DNA from: Clavelina lepadiformis
Lineage: Eukaryota; Chordata; Ascidiacea; Aplousobranchia; Clavelinidae
Assembly: GCF_947623445.1 (NCBI RefSeq)
Contig: NC_135244.1
Span: 24,428,860-24,492,859 of the forward strand
Length of the DNA: 64,000 bases
Direction: 5' to 3'
In this document: one piece after another, positions 39,174 through 51,133 of the stretch
Position numbering within the stretch: the first letter of the stretch is position 1
How the letters are laid out: the number at the start of each line of letters is the position of its first letter
Notes under the pieces: model-generated
Told to the model about the DNA's origin: nothing
The model's input: only the letters and a program-made list of their open reading frames with translations
Database searches by the model: none
Position numbers and translations under genes: made by a program

Positions 39174-42100
39174 ATGATCAGTCGGGCGTATCCGGACAGA
39201 AATTGTCCGTTTGTTGTCGGCAATCGGAAGTTTATCAACAATCCTGTCCATAATGGTCATTATCGGGGAAATCACCGGAGCCCGATGATGCGGAACGATG
39301 AAAGGCGAAGGTGAGTCATCTCTGTTCACTTTGGTTGCATCTTATTATTTAAACCCATTTGAACCCGCGGTGTTCAGGGATGAGCGGCCAGGGCAGGGCA
39401 AGAGGGGACGGGATTTCCCCTCTTCCTTGAATCAATCCTCGAGGAATGAACGATCTGATTTTGACCACAAAAGAAATTTTGCTCACTATGGCGACCCATC
39501 ATTTCCGAATCGCCACGGCAACTACCAATCACAGCAGGGCGGGATGCCGCGAGTCCCTGCCAGGCAACCCCCAACTTGGAAGAATGATCCTCGGCAAACA
39601 ATCGGGGTGATGAGGAGGCAATCATGTGCAGACCCCAGAAAGAAATCACCCATTTCATCCCCCCCACCTTCACAGGAAAGGAGCCAGCACGGGGGAAAAC
39701 CCCCCCATTTACACGTGTCGACGTCAGAAGCGACCCAGGTGAATGGTTTGCTTCCCGCCTCGACCAACATGAGAGAAGATAAAGAAGATTTTGATGAGAA
39801 TTTGCCGGAGTTTGATGATCTGGGATCTGATTGGTCAGTCTCATTCACTATTTCTACCACGACTTAATCTTGCTGTAATTTATTGCTCCCAGCAATGTGA
39901 TAAAGAAGCTGCGTAAATATACTTGCAACAATTTACTGTTGAGATTTCATTGGAACAGTTGAATTTCTTCGAAAGTCAAAGTTAAATATTAAATTTTGTT
40001 TATTAAAATATTTTTTAAAGTGAATCTGACCTTGCTGCAAACTCTTCTTGGCTGGATGTGGACCTGGACAGATTTGAGCGAGATTACATCGACGTTGAGG
40101 AACCTTCCGCTTCAAATTCCCCGAAGCTCAACGCAAAAAGGTTGAAAATAAGATGCGATTTTAAGCAAGAATTGTAGCAAATTTGCCGTCATGAGAATTT
40201 TGTTCCAGAACAATTGCTCGGTCAAGTGTGGGAGGTAGGAGGAATCATTCAGCGTCGTTCTCTCCGCAGGAAAGTTCGAATGGTGAGGCACTAATTTGGC
40301 ACTAACTTGTTCTCAGCATTCAAATAAAATCAGAATTCTGTCAGACACCCCGGTCTCAACATCCGCCCCACGCACCTCGGTTGCCGGTAGCGATGCAAAC
40401 TTCTCGTACTTTTCTCAAATACTGGATTGTGAGGTTGTGACTAAATCACCTGGGTCTGGTCGAGTGAAAGATTCATCGAGTCACGAGCAAAGTGAAGAAG
40501 CGAGCGGCCAGAATCGAAATGACTTGATGCAGGAGGTTTGTGGATGAGATCGACTTTCTTCAGTTTTCTTCTGACTTTGAATCTTCATTTTAGGTGAAGT
40601 CAGAGAGGTTGTCTCCTGATGTTGCTGCAATAAAACAGCACAAAAGTTATAAAACCAGTAAGAGTCATAAAAAGTTGAGCTCATGGAGGAAGAAGAAATC
40701 AAAGTGTCAGAAACGTTGCTTCATCGGCGTAAAAGAAGAAAGTGAGTTGGAAACCCGCTCTAGCAGCGACACCCAACCCGCGCCCCCTGGGACTTCCCCA
40801 GCAAAAAGTAACACGACATCACAATCATCGGTAAACTCAAAACTTTGCAGTCCGGCGAGGCGTGAGAAGTATGGCGGCCAGAGCACACCAGGTGGTGCGG
40901 GGAGTGAGCACATGAAGGAGACAATCGAGACTCCTAAGAGCCCCGTGAAGTCCCCAACAAACGAGAAACGAAGCAGACAAGATGAGGAAGGCGCTTGCTT
41001 AATCCAAGATCTTTCAACTAAGAATAAGGAAGCTTCTGAGCCAACCAGAAGAGATCCTGACAAGTTAAAGAGATTGCCGGTTGAAGGTCGTCATGGCAAC
41101 ACAAACACGCTTTCCCCAATCATCAAGTCGAGGGAAGCAGAGCAGAGGAGAGTTGATCCAGACAAGCCCAGTGATGATGTCATGATAAAGGAACTCATCT
41201 CGGAGCAACGGAGGTGTTTAAGCCAGGGAAGATTGGAGAAATGTGATGTTGATGTTCCCATGGCAATGACTCGTGCGGCAAACCAAAATGAATTTCATCG
41301 ATCGCAATCTCTTCAATGTGAAAATCAGCAAGTGGCTGGAAATGTTGAGTCGTCCGTTGTGGGAAAGCTTCCGCGTGATGACATTTCTGACGGTGAGCTT
41401 GTATCCAATGACGAGGAACCAAGCAATAACTTCCAAGCAAGCAAGCTTAACGGTAACAAACACAGTGTAGTGTGTTTTGTTAGAAGATTTTTGGTTGGTT
41501 TAGGCTGTGATTACAGCACTTTAGTTATATATTTTCCCACATGCATTGCGTCAAAGTGGCATAGCACAGCACAATACGATAACACACAAGCACAGATTTG
41601 AACTTTTTATCATATATTAGCAGGACGCCATTTTGTAATCGAAATCTGTCTTTGCTAGTTCCACGAAATTTTTACTTGCCATAGCATGAAACATAGTTTT
41701 AACTTGCACTGAAACGATATTAAACCTGTAACGTGTAACATGTTGTAACGGCTTTTCTCCACTTAAGTTGGAGGTTTTCCTTGGAGCAAACCATTTTGTG
41801 GCAGGATGTCAGGGCCAATGAGAGCGATACAACTGCGCTGTGCCCCGCCCTGCTTAGCTTTTATTTGACGCAAATCACTGTTATTTCACACTTAGTACTC
41901 AAAAGAGAATGTTTTGGTGAAAATATCTCACAAAGCAAAGCTTTGATGGGAGCTGATTTGCAACGAGTTAAAATTGTTTTATATTATTATTATCTTACTA
42001 CATTAGACCTTTATAAGTGATTTAAAATTGTCGAGAAGTCTTGCTGTCGGCCCTTGCATTGGGTCCGGCTCTGCAGGATGAGCAAGTCCCGTCTGCTGAT

Positions 42101-45100
42101 TAGTTGATGCAGAGTTTAATGAGCATCTTGTTGTGCTGCAGAGTTGGAGGCGCTGGACAAGGAGTACGAGCTCCTGGACCTCTATGCCCCGGATGAGGAT
42201 TGCGTGTCTCTCTACAGCAACGCCAGGTTGGTAGATTCTTCATCTTTCTGCGTGTTGTTTATTTGATGAACTTGTGTCTTTGATCAGGATCACGAGGAGG
42301 AAGAAGAGCACTCAGTCGGCAGGAGAGAGAAGAGTTGTGAGTATCATCCCGCTCCAATCGTGAGCTTAAATATTTCTGAATCGTCTCATTGTCTGTTACT
42401 TGGAGCAGATTCCAGCAAGCTCAGATGCGGAGATCTTGGCCGGTTCAAACGACAACGAGATATCAGTTCGGGTCAGGACTGACTTTTCCAGTTTGAGTGT
42501 AATTCTGCAAACTAGATTGCAAAGCCTGACCTTTGTTGTCTGCTTTGATTCATTTTTATGAATGTTGTTGGGTGCCAGTGGAACGGAGCTGTAGCCTCCT
42601 TGCACTAAATCTGATTAATTCTTACGGACCACCAGAATGACGTTTTTTTATTTTTAGAGATCGGTTGATTTGATAAACATGCTGCTTGATTATCACTGCT
42701 CGTCACAGACTGCGATGGCTGTGGAGACCTTCCTCCAACTTTTTCTTCATCATAAACCAGCCGTGTTCGATGCTAAAGTCTTTGCCACAGCTCAGAGGTA
42801 CGAAGCTTATTTCATGTCAACTTCGCTCCTCATCAAACTTATCGTTCCAGGCTCAGTCTGCAGCTGTTGGAGTTTAATAAGATGTCGTATCTGCAAAAGC
42901 TGGTACGTCTGACTCTCAGTATGAAGATCTTCCTGGATGAGGGAGTCCTCGACAAGCTCTTCCAGCATCTTCACCAGCAGAAGGACTCTCAAACTCTTCA
43001 ACAACTTGTCGACAAGGTTCAAAGAGGTTCACATTGTCTTGTGTCGTTGGAGTAATTCATGTCTCTACTGAATTTGCAGGTTAGAAAATGCGATTTAGGA
43101 GACGGCAACCCTGTTTACGGCCTTGTACGGAAGTGGTCGTCAAACATCCGTCACCATAGAAACAATGCTGGTCAGATAAACAAACGCTTGTCTTCTCCCC
43201 CGCCCGGGAAAGACGCTCCAAGAAAGGAATTTCCCACAAGTATTATGAGCCAGAAGCAGCCGGCCAGTTCGAGACGAGTTTCATTTCATCAACATCTGAC
43301 TGATAGTCGTCCAGTAGAGGGCAGCAGTGCACGCTTTGGCAGCAATCAACGAGGAGAAAAGCACAAGGCGAACCGATCAGATCGTCACGAGCGCTACGGC
43401 GACAGAAATCTCAAGCCCCCTAGTGATGAAAACCATTGTCCAATAAGAGCTGGGAACAGGTTTGAAATGAATAGTCGTCATGACAACCAGCCATCGAAGT
43501 CAGCTTTGCTCAAGACTCCGTCGCACTCGCAGGTGAAGATTGCAATTGAGTCATAATGGGTCATTGTTGTCGAATAAACTTTAAACCAAATTTACTTCAG
43601 GCTACCCTGTCACATTACTGCCGCATGGTGTTTGACTCAATTTATTATATCTATGTTTCTGAAGTAATTTGCTCTAGTTCTTAGATATCTTACATCGCAA
43701 ACTTCCGATGTCTTTTGTTTTCACTCAAATACTATTTCATATTTCAGGCTTCTGGCCTCACAAAGGCTCCTTCCGCTGATGACATCGCTGAACAAAACTT
43801 GGCCGCGCAGATCAAGGTGCGTTGATCTTCATGAAAGGTATTGTTCGAAATATGTGAGAGTATGACTCTGCAGAATGCCGCTTGCTGCCGGGATTGGAGC
43901 GCGTTGGGCCGGAGGTTTGGGGAGTTGATTGGAGTGATCGGCTCGCAGATGATCGAGGACAAACTTTTGACTGCTTTTGTGGATCTGCTCACACTGAAAT
44001 CTAATGAGAATGCGGCAATATTCGGCCAATTCTGCGATGCTGCAAAGTTCTTGGTCAAGCACACTTGTAAGTGATGGAGGCTGCCTGCAGCCAAGTTGCA
44101 CTGATCATATGTTTTGACCATTCAGGTCCCGAGGAATTTGACGTCCTGATGATCTGTTCGACTCGAATTGCATTGACCATAATAAAGAACGGGAGCAAGG
44201 ATCTGGTGAGAACCACTTTCATGCTCAACTCATTCCTATCTTCAACACTGCTGTGTGTTTAGGCTTATGGCTTGGTCATGTACCTATGGGAAGATCACCT
44301 TGATTATTTGACTCTGACTTCGTTGAACGATAAAAGCTCCTCTCCACTGACACCTTGTGACAATGTGATGACGTTTATATTGGCGTGCATGCACAAGAAC
44401 GACTGCAAGACTGCCGCCCGCCTTGCACAAAGTAAGATGTCTGTGTTTACCCCTGGTTGTGGTTGGTGGCCCAGCACAGCAATCATGAGGAGACTTGGCA
44501 TCATCCTCGTCTCTTGTCAGATTATGTTTGGTCGTGAGAAAGTTGGATAACTTTGCTGTTACTTGAAATATTCAACTTAAACGAACGATTGCGTGCAAAT
44601 ATTTCTCGTCTGTTCATTTTGACTTGGAGCTCACTACTCCAGCCCATCAGATATTAACAAGGAGTTATTTCGTCGCAGGGTTCTTCGTTGAAAAGCATTG
44701 TGATGTCAGCGGACCCCGGCAAGGACAGGCGCTGAGTCATCTTCTTGAGTTGGTGACTCGACACTGTGTGCTGCAAAACCACCTCGATCTCGGAGTCTGC
44801 TGCATCCAGGCCATGCCGAGGAACTACGCAAGTGGTGAGTCCACTTCTCTCTCCTCCCATCTTCCATCCTCATCTTTCTGCCGCATCCTGCAGGCTCGGA
44901 AGTCCCGTTGCTTCAGGAGATTCTTCGAACCATCCTACGCCAGGAGTTTGTTGGCGATAATACTGCTGAGTCACTCAAAACTCTTGCGGAACAAATGCTG
45001 AGTCGCCTTCTTCTCTCCTCTCTGCGGCTGATCATCAACGAATCTCCGCTGAATAAAAGTGTCCTTAGTCTATTTGAATGTGAGTTGTCTTATTATTATC

Positions 45101-46013
45101 GTTGTACACATGTGTTATAATGCGTCTATGTTGTCAGATCTTGAAAGCAAAGGAATCTACAAATTTCCACTGACAGCTCGCTCACCCCACCTGGTGGTCA
45201 TACCATACACAATGGGCCAGGTTGAGATGTCCATGGCGCTTTTCAGGTCAGTCACGCGGTGAGTTGTTGCCATGGTTACTAGTAAGCGGCTTGAAATTTC
45301 AGACACCTGACAGAGCTCTCCCTGTTGCTGTTCGAGCTCGGTGAGAAGCTGCTCGACAAACCTCTCCGCGTCATTCTCTCCTGGAACATCGGATGCCTCA
45401 CCCAACTATGCACAGCTCACTCCAAGGTGGGTCGATTGTGACGTCATCAATGCTCAAATGTGACCGTGATTTTCTCCAGGACTTGTACCAAGAAGCGAGC
45501 AGCAGGTTGTTGGAAACTTTTGACACTCTGATGAAGCCCCCCCTCGCCCTGCAGTACCAGGATGACGTCACAAAGACAAGGGTTAGTTGTGCGGGTGCGT
45601 TGTGCTCAGTAGCGTCATCTGGCGGTTGAATAATTTGCAGGAGATGAGATTCAACCTGAGCAGTTCGTCGGTGAGAAAGTGGCTTCTGCTCAACACCAAC
45701 TACAGAGAAGAATCGTCCGCAGGTGATTTGAGTTGTTAATTTGTCATTGTGTTGATTGATTAATTGATTGATTGATTGTCACGGAACAGGTGTAAGGATG
45801 AGAAAGCGCGTCAGTCAGGTGTCAATTGACTCTTTGCGAAGTTCCGTGACCGAAGTCCTCAATAGTCACGTGAGGTAAGTTGTGCAAATACGATTATGAC
45901 GTCAATTAGTGAGCGCCTTCCAATGTTTTTGTAGAGAGGAGCGGGGTCATTCGGGTGCGCAGAAGTCACGTCAGATCAATTCAAGAAAAGCCCGAAGTAG
46001 AAATATGGGATGA
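39174..46013 (+). CDS. Large helical protein with disordered N-half, unidentified (24 exons)
   Basis: Twenty-four exons join in frame to 1408 residues: 39174-39310, 39378-39833, 40021-40140, 40209-40282, 40345-40535, 40594-41452, 42142-42226, 42288-42336, 42409-42471, 42658-42797, 42851-43016, 43080-43532, 43748-43816, 43874-44066, 44126-44205, 44263-44431, 44679-44834, 44894-45079, 45138-45246, 45303-45426, 45480-45581, 45641-45722, 45790-45874, 45935-46013. Residues 1 to about 660 are low-complexity, rich in Arg, Ser, Gln and Pro. From about 680 come predicted helical pairs (VDLINMLLDYHCSSQTAM, VFATAQRLSLQLLEF), then a second disordered segment (exon 12), then more helices (IEDKLLTAFVDLLTLK, HLTELSLLLFELGEKLL) and a basic tail. 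This layout resembles TPR/PPR-like scaffold or RNA-binding proteins, for example TOPAZ1, but I cannot confirm any name. Intron 6 (689 bp) is unusually long. Confidence 0.85.
45751..45779. repeat. (GATT)n microsatellite in an intron
   Basis: Imperfect ATTG/GATT tetranucleotide run just before the acceptor at 45788-45789 of the helical gene. Confidence 0.8.
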
Positions 46014-46177
46014 CGCTTTAAATTGTGTTTATGACGACACAACGATACCATTTTGACATTCAACCGCATCATGTATTTTTTGTTCATTATTAATATTTTC
46101 GTTTCAAAAAATTTCGTTTCAATTCGAATCACCTTTCTTGCTTCTTCATTTCAATGATGTCATCGCACAAACGACCT

Positions 46178-46183
46178 AATAAA
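46178..46183 (+). terminator. Probable polyA signal of the helical-protein gene
   Basis: AATAAA about 165 bp after the stop and about 40 bp before the transposon insertion at 46221. Confidence 0.5.
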
Positions 46184-46220
46184 TACTATTTGTCGTTCAG
46201 TGGCGTCATCGGTGTATGGT

Positions 46221-46603
46221 AGGGCAAAGAGATTTAAACACATGAGTAGAAATTTCTCTTTTGCGCATGACGTCATTTTTGTTTCTTTTATTCTCTTGGA
46301 GCATATTCTACTTTCAACACGGTCACGGTTCACTACATAACAATAAACATGCAGACGACGACAATGATTTTCAGATCTGTTTGCTGCTGGAACAGATTAG
46401 ACTTATTGTTACGGTGCAGATGTTGGGATCCAATAGTTGTTAATTTTAATTGAAATTAATTAGTGAAATCAGGTGATAGTTTTAGGTTCAGCAATTAACT
46501 TAGTTTCAGTTCCTTGAACTGATAATGCTGTTGTTTTGTATCAAGGCATGGCTTAGCCTAGCCTACTTGAGTTGCGCGGGCAGATTTTTTCGTTCCCCAC
46601 ATT
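46221..46603 (+). repeat. Left terminal inverted repeat of element A
   Basis: Matches the reverse complement of 50752-51131 nearly base for base, with about two dozen differences. Contains a TGACGTCA site at 46267 that the right repeat keeps at 51078. Confidence 0.9.
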
Positions 46604-46643
46604 TCTCTTCGACCAGGCAATTAGCAACTAAAACTCATTAGTA

Positions 46644-47491
46644 GGGCCATTTTTATTTTGACCTAAAAAAATTTTTTTTTGACTTTATTTTTATCAAATT
46701 TTGACTTTATTTTGACCTAACGAAATTGCTTATTTGTAGAGGCCACAGTTCTTCCTCCAGTTACCCAAACATAACATTTTGTCGATTTCAGACCCAAACG
46801 TAATATTTTGTCGAAAAGTCAAGGTGTTTTATGGATTATAAAAAGTGCGTCGTGTTTTTTGGCGATAGATTTAGGTAGCTTGTGTTATTTTGTCCTTGTG
46901 AAAAAGGCACTTTGCCTCGATTTTCTCCGCATGGAAAATTCTAATAAACAGCAGATTAAACAATTAATCAGAAAAATCTCGACAAATCTGTCTAACTTTT
47001 GCTGAAGACGATTTAGCTTGCTTAGGCATTTTTGTAGCCTAATACGGAATGTTAGTAGGCTATTCCTAAAATCCAAACTGTTGATCTTCGAAAAGACCAC
47101 GTTTATGAAGAGGAAGTGTTTTGTAAGAATTATTTAAATACGCAACAATGAATAAACAATGGACAATTTGCGATAAAAGTTACTGCTGATCCAAGTGGGC
47201 ATTGTGACTTATTTCCTGTTTTTATGTGTTAATATGGTTTAATTGTGTCGCAGTTCCTGATTTACAATGCTTCCACGAGGATTTTTACAAAAATTACTCT
47301 CAAAAAACACAAAAACTTTGTCAAAAGCCATAATTTGACAAATTTTGACTTTATTGAAAATTTTGACTTTATTTTGACCTATAAACTTCTTAGTAACAAT
47401 CCCCTAGGTGCTGAAAACAACTTTATTCTTTGATTCGTGGTCAGACGAGGTCCTTAAAAAATTTTGACTTTATTGACTTTTGCGGGCCCTA
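46644..47491. mobile_element. Mutator-like non-autonomous element (element C) nested in A
   Basis: Flanked by an exact 11-bp direct repeat ACTCATTAGTA (46633-46643 and 47491-47501). Ends are GGGCCATTTTTATTTTGACC and, reverse complemented, AGGGCCCGCAAAAGTC, giving a very short inverted repeat (GGGCC). Near both ends lie repeated TTTTGACTTTATT units in direct orientation. A 9-11 bp duplication is typical of Mutator-like elements. No transposase frame is present in its about 848 bp. Confidence 0.7.
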
Positions 47492-47501
47492 CTCATTAGT
47501 A

Positions 47502-47922
47502 TAGGCCTGTAATGAAATGATTGTTTATCGTTCCTTAGCCTGTAAGGACGATCACTTCAATTACAATGTTTGTCTGTAGAATTGCTTAATGTCCTCGAAG
47601 TGAAATGAGTCTCAGGTCGTTGTTTCGCTTCTCTTAATCTTAGAATCAATTGTACACCATGACAACTGTATAATCTGGTTATATTGAAGCTTCATTGAAC
47701 GAATAAATCAAGATAGAACATTGTGACAGCAACAGCACAAAGACATGTTGCGGCGTTGAACCTAGAAACCAAAAAAGACTGAATAAATCAAAATGCACAC
47801 ACAGTAAGTACGAAGCAATCGATTACGTCACGCAGTGTTATGCTTCGCTGATTCGATAGACGAGAATTCTATGTCGTACACAATTTTATATTACATTAAT
47901 TGATATATTTATCACAGGCCTT
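47502..47922 (+). repeat. Element D, copy 1 (GGCCTGTAAT repeat)
   Basis: About 420 bp, bounded by TAGGCCTGTAATGAAATG at the left and ATTTATCACAGGCCT at the right, giving a short inverted end GGCCTGT. About 90% like 48089-48503 in the same orientation, including TAAATCAAGATA, GACATGTTGCGGCGTTGAAC and TGTTATGCTTCGCTGATTCG. Confidence 0.8.
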
Positions 47923-47959
47923 ATGTTGCAGGTGTCGTGTCATTAAAATAGGCTACTGA

Positions 47960-48050
47960 AAGTCTGATTTCAGATCTTGTTATTGTGGTGCAGTTGTTGG
48001 GATCTAATGGATGTCAATTTGAAGTTAATTATTGAAATAGATTGCGACCC
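47960..48050 (+). repeat. Diverged internal copy of part of the element A end
   Basis: TTATTGTGGTGCAGTTGTTG, GGATCTAATGGATGTCAATT and GAAGTTAATTATTGAAAT parallel TTATTGTTACGGTGCAGATG, GGATCCAATAGTTGTTAATT and GAAATTAATTAGTGAAAT at 46400-46470, in the same orientation but clearly older. Confidence 0.6.
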
Positions 48051-48088
48051 AGAAGACGATGCAGCAAACTTCATGTAAGATACGATAT

Positions 48089-48503
48089 GCCTGTAATGAA
48101 ATGATTGGTTATCGTTCCTTATCCTGTAAGGGCGACAACTTCAATTACAATGTTTCTCTGTTGAACTGTTTATTGTCCTCGAAGTAAATGAGCCTCAAGG
48201 TAGTTGTTTCGCTTTTCTTAATCTTAGAATTAATTGTACACCTCGACAACTTTATATTCTGATTATATTGAAGTTTCTTTGAACGAATAAATCAAGATAA
48301 AACATTGTGACAGCAACAGCATAAAGACATGTTGCGGCGTTGAACGTAATAGCCAAAAAGACTGAATAAATCAAAATGCACACACAGTAAGCACGAAGCA
48401 ATCGATTACGTCACGCAGTGTTATGCTTCGCTGATTCGATAGACGAGAATTCTATGTTTTACATAATTTTATATTACATTAATTGATATAATTATCACAT
48501 GCC
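48089..48503 (+). repeat. Element D, copy 2
   Basis: Direct-repeat partner of 47502-47922. Ends GCCTGTAATGAAATGATTGG and TAATTATCACATGCC. The two copies are spaced about 587 bp start to start with the old element A piece between them. Confidence 0.8.
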
Positions 48504-48694
48504 TATTAATCAATTAGCCAACTGCTGTTGAGCTTGTCCTGTATGGCGGTCACCCAGAGCGTACGTTCTCGCCAATTTATAATAAACAGCCAAGCAAAAC
48601 AACAAATTAATGTAAGTCGTAACGAATATTTGAAGAAATACTGTACTGATATATTGGTGTCATTTAATCTGATAATGAAGATATTTATTTGCAG

Positions 48695-49229
48695 ATGTGG
48701 ACAATGTTTGCATAACTGCACAAGTAATGAAACTTTGCTGGCTCATCAAAAAACTGCTCACGGTATATTTGTTTGAAACTTATTTCATTTGGAGCTCTAT
48801 CATTGGCAGATTACGATTAAAAAAATCAAACAAACTTAATTTTACACTTGTCTTGCAGAATATTCTTGCAATAATGTTACAAAAGAAAAGCTGATGGAAT
48901 GGTGGGAAACAGTGGGTGGCGTTAAAACAGATCTAACTGCAGATGCGGTTAACTATTTTATGAAGCTATTTTCTTCGTACAGTTCACCGGATGAAATGTT
49001 TCAGAAATTCTCCTGTGATGGAATTACGTGCATCCCATCACTATTTTTCTTGCCAAGAAAATTGTCATTGTGTTTAACACGAAAATTGTTTGATGTATTT
49101 TTATCACACGTTACCACTGTTGCACACAACAAAAAGGGGAAACACTTGACATTACACAAGTTAACCCGAGACGAAGAATTCATAATTCAGTACATAGGTG
49201 GTTATATTTTATATAATTCTTCATAGGCA
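48695..49229 (+). pseudogene. Spliced zinc-finger transposon gene fragment in element A
   Basis: Two exons are visible. The first (48695-48765) follows an ATTTGCAG acceptor and encodes a C2H2 finger (RCGQCLHNC, then LLAHQKTAH). A roughly 95-bp intron ends TCTTGCAG. The second (48859-49226) is phase-matched, reading EYSCNNVTKEKLMEWW through HLTLHKLTRDEEFIIQYIGGYIL and then a stop. EFI-x-QYI-x-GYI near a C-terminus recalls C-terminal blocks of THAP/P-type and related transposases (family memory, unconfirmed). Readable frames after 49229 are interrupted, so the gene is probably dead. It faces the THAP remnant tail to tail. Confidence 0.5.
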
Positions 49230-49602
49230 CTTTTACTTTTAGCAGCTAGACTCAAACAGAACCTATAAAGAAAATTGCAAGGGTTGATATTAGCACGCTT
49301 TTACAAAATAAACAAAAAATTGGGGTCAACTGAACTTAAAACATGTTGATATCTTTACACCAATTACTTCAGTAGTTTATTACTCAAGGAGACCTAAACC
49401 TACTTTATTAACTCAGGGTGATATCTTTCCCCATTTGTTTTCATACTATTTAGCTTTTGCTGCTCTTTCCAAAAGATTGAGTAGAAGTTATCAATTTTAT
49501 CCTTATCTTGAGCTAAAAAAAATGTATGATATTTACGTAAACTTCACAAAAACACATGACACAAAAATGACTCAGTTATATGTATTGTGTAGGTGCATCA
49601 CA

Positions 49603-50556
49603 TTACATTTGTAGCTTCATTAGAATAGTTATAAGTAACATATTCTGGATTACCAGCTTTGTAATCGGTATGATACCTGCTTTAACAATGGCTGTCATGT
49701 CATCTGACATAATTTTATCTACCTCCACTTGCACCGTATCATCAGCTAACAGAATACAACAAATAAACTTGAGATACAACTTGAGCGTGGTGCTTTCCAG
49801 CCATAATAGCATATCCTTAATGACATGTCATATAATACTCCAATCGAGTATTTAGTTTGATCACAGCCATCATAAAAAGAAAAAACAACATTTTTGTTTT
49901 CAAATGACCTCTGCCAACCTTCCGGCAAGCGAGCAGATTTCAAGGATGCAACAGATTTGAAATGTACTTTTGTTTCAAAGACACGCTTCTTCGGCGGCTT
50001 TCTTGAATGTACCTGCGCCAAAGTCAGCTTAGGCAAAGACAAAGTGGGAACTGCTCCTTCACGGGAACCCTCTGCAAAAAAACTCTTATTTGTGCATACA
50101 TGAACATTTTCAATTTTGATACTTGTAATGGTACATACATTAATCTGAAACCACAGTGAAGGTTTGCACTAATAGCTTGTTACAGATGCAGTGTTATGCT
50201 GTGCTCACTCGCTAGTAAATTTTATGAAATTCTGCATCAAACCATCTCATGGAAAACAAACACTGCATCAAACGCTAGACATGGCATTACATTACATATC
50301 TTTCCTCAATACACTAGCTACACTACATATAAGTGTATGTAAAACAAATTTTACTTAAAAAAATGTCAGATCTTTCAAAATGCACTTCACACATTTTCAC
50401 AGCATCTCGAGCAAATAGGTTTTTTATGTGCTCGTCGCTTCTGCAAGCCAGCACGATACACTCCAACCTTTCTGCCCAGCTTTCCTTCTCCTTTTTTACA
50501 AATTTTCTCGAAGGTATCTTAAAGAGAGTCACGGCAGGTGACCTGGTAAACAGCAC
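49603..50556 (-). pseudogene. THAP-domain transposon gene remnant in element A
   Basis: The right part (50556-50323) reads VTLFKIPSRK, SWAERLECIVL and then MCEVHFERSDIF, the latter half of a THAP zinc finger (C-x2-H plus the invariant F/W/P positions). The first Cys pair (LCCLPG) is in another frame just upstream, implying an indel. Downstream come SRKPPKKR and LPEGWQRSFENKNVVFSFYDG (50042-49746) and DDTVQVEVDKIMSDDMTAIV (49812-49603) in separate frames. THAP domains bind transposon ends or other DNA. No full catalytic domain is seen. Confidence 0.6.
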
Positions 50557-50751
50557 AAGTTTGCCATTATTTCAGACTATTTAGCTTATTTCAATAACTC
50601 AAAACCTGCAACATAAGACCTGTACTAATGAGTCTTAATCTGTAAAGTTTTTATTCTGCGCATGCAGCGTAATTTTATGCGCAGATGAAACAATACAATA
50701 TAACTCGGTCTATCTAAATTTTTCATCCATTCATTTTATTTTTCACCTTAA

Positions 50752-51131
50752 ATGTGGTGAACGAAAAAATCTTCCCGCGCAACTCAAGTAGGCTAGGCTA
50801 AGCCATGCCTTGATACAAAACAGCAGCATTATCAGTTCAAGGAACTGAAACTAAGTTAATTGCTGAACCTAAAACTATCACCTGATTTCACTAATTAATT
50901 TCAATTAAATTTAACACCTATTGGATCCCAACATCTGCACCGTAACAATAAGTCTAATCTGTTCCAGAAGCAAACGGATCTGAAAATCTTTATCGTCGTC
51001 CGCATCTTTATTGTTATGTAGTGAACCGTGACCGTGTCGAAAGTAGAATATGCTCCAAGAGAATAAAAGAAAGAAAAATGACGTCATGCGCAAAAGAGAA
51101 GTTTCTACTCATGTGTTTAAATCTCTTTGGG
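50752..51131 (-). repeat. Right terminal inverted repeat of element A
   Basis: Inverted partner of 46221-46603. Its inner edge runs into TTTTATTTTTCACCTTAAATG, which resembles a short sequence at 20230-20265 (TTTTATTTTTCGCCATAATTG). Confidence 0.9.
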
Positions 51132-51133
51132 TA

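Larger units (their letters stand above)
46221..51133. mobile_element. THAP-encoding DNA transposon with long inverted repeats (element A)
   Basis: Left repeat 46221-46603 and right repeat about 50752-51131 are inverted copies, roughly 93% alike by eye, with outer match CAAAGAGATTTAAACACATG. GTGTATGGT occurs at 46212-46220 just before the left end and again at 51828-51836. The second copy sits just past the right end once the later insertion at 51134-51825 and one TA are discounted, giving an 8-9 bp target duplication. The interior carries a minus-strand THAP zinc-finger remnant and a plus-strand spliced C2H2 gene. THAP plus 8-bp duplication fits the P-element superfamily, which I recall being reported from Ciona. 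About 380-bp ends are long for that group, so class is uncertain. Contains element C and two element D copies. Confidence 0.75.

Noticed and set aside
50323-50556. THAP domain as a host transcription factor gene
   Set aside because: It lies inside element A between the inverted repeats, lacks its first Cys pair in frame and is followed by broken frames.
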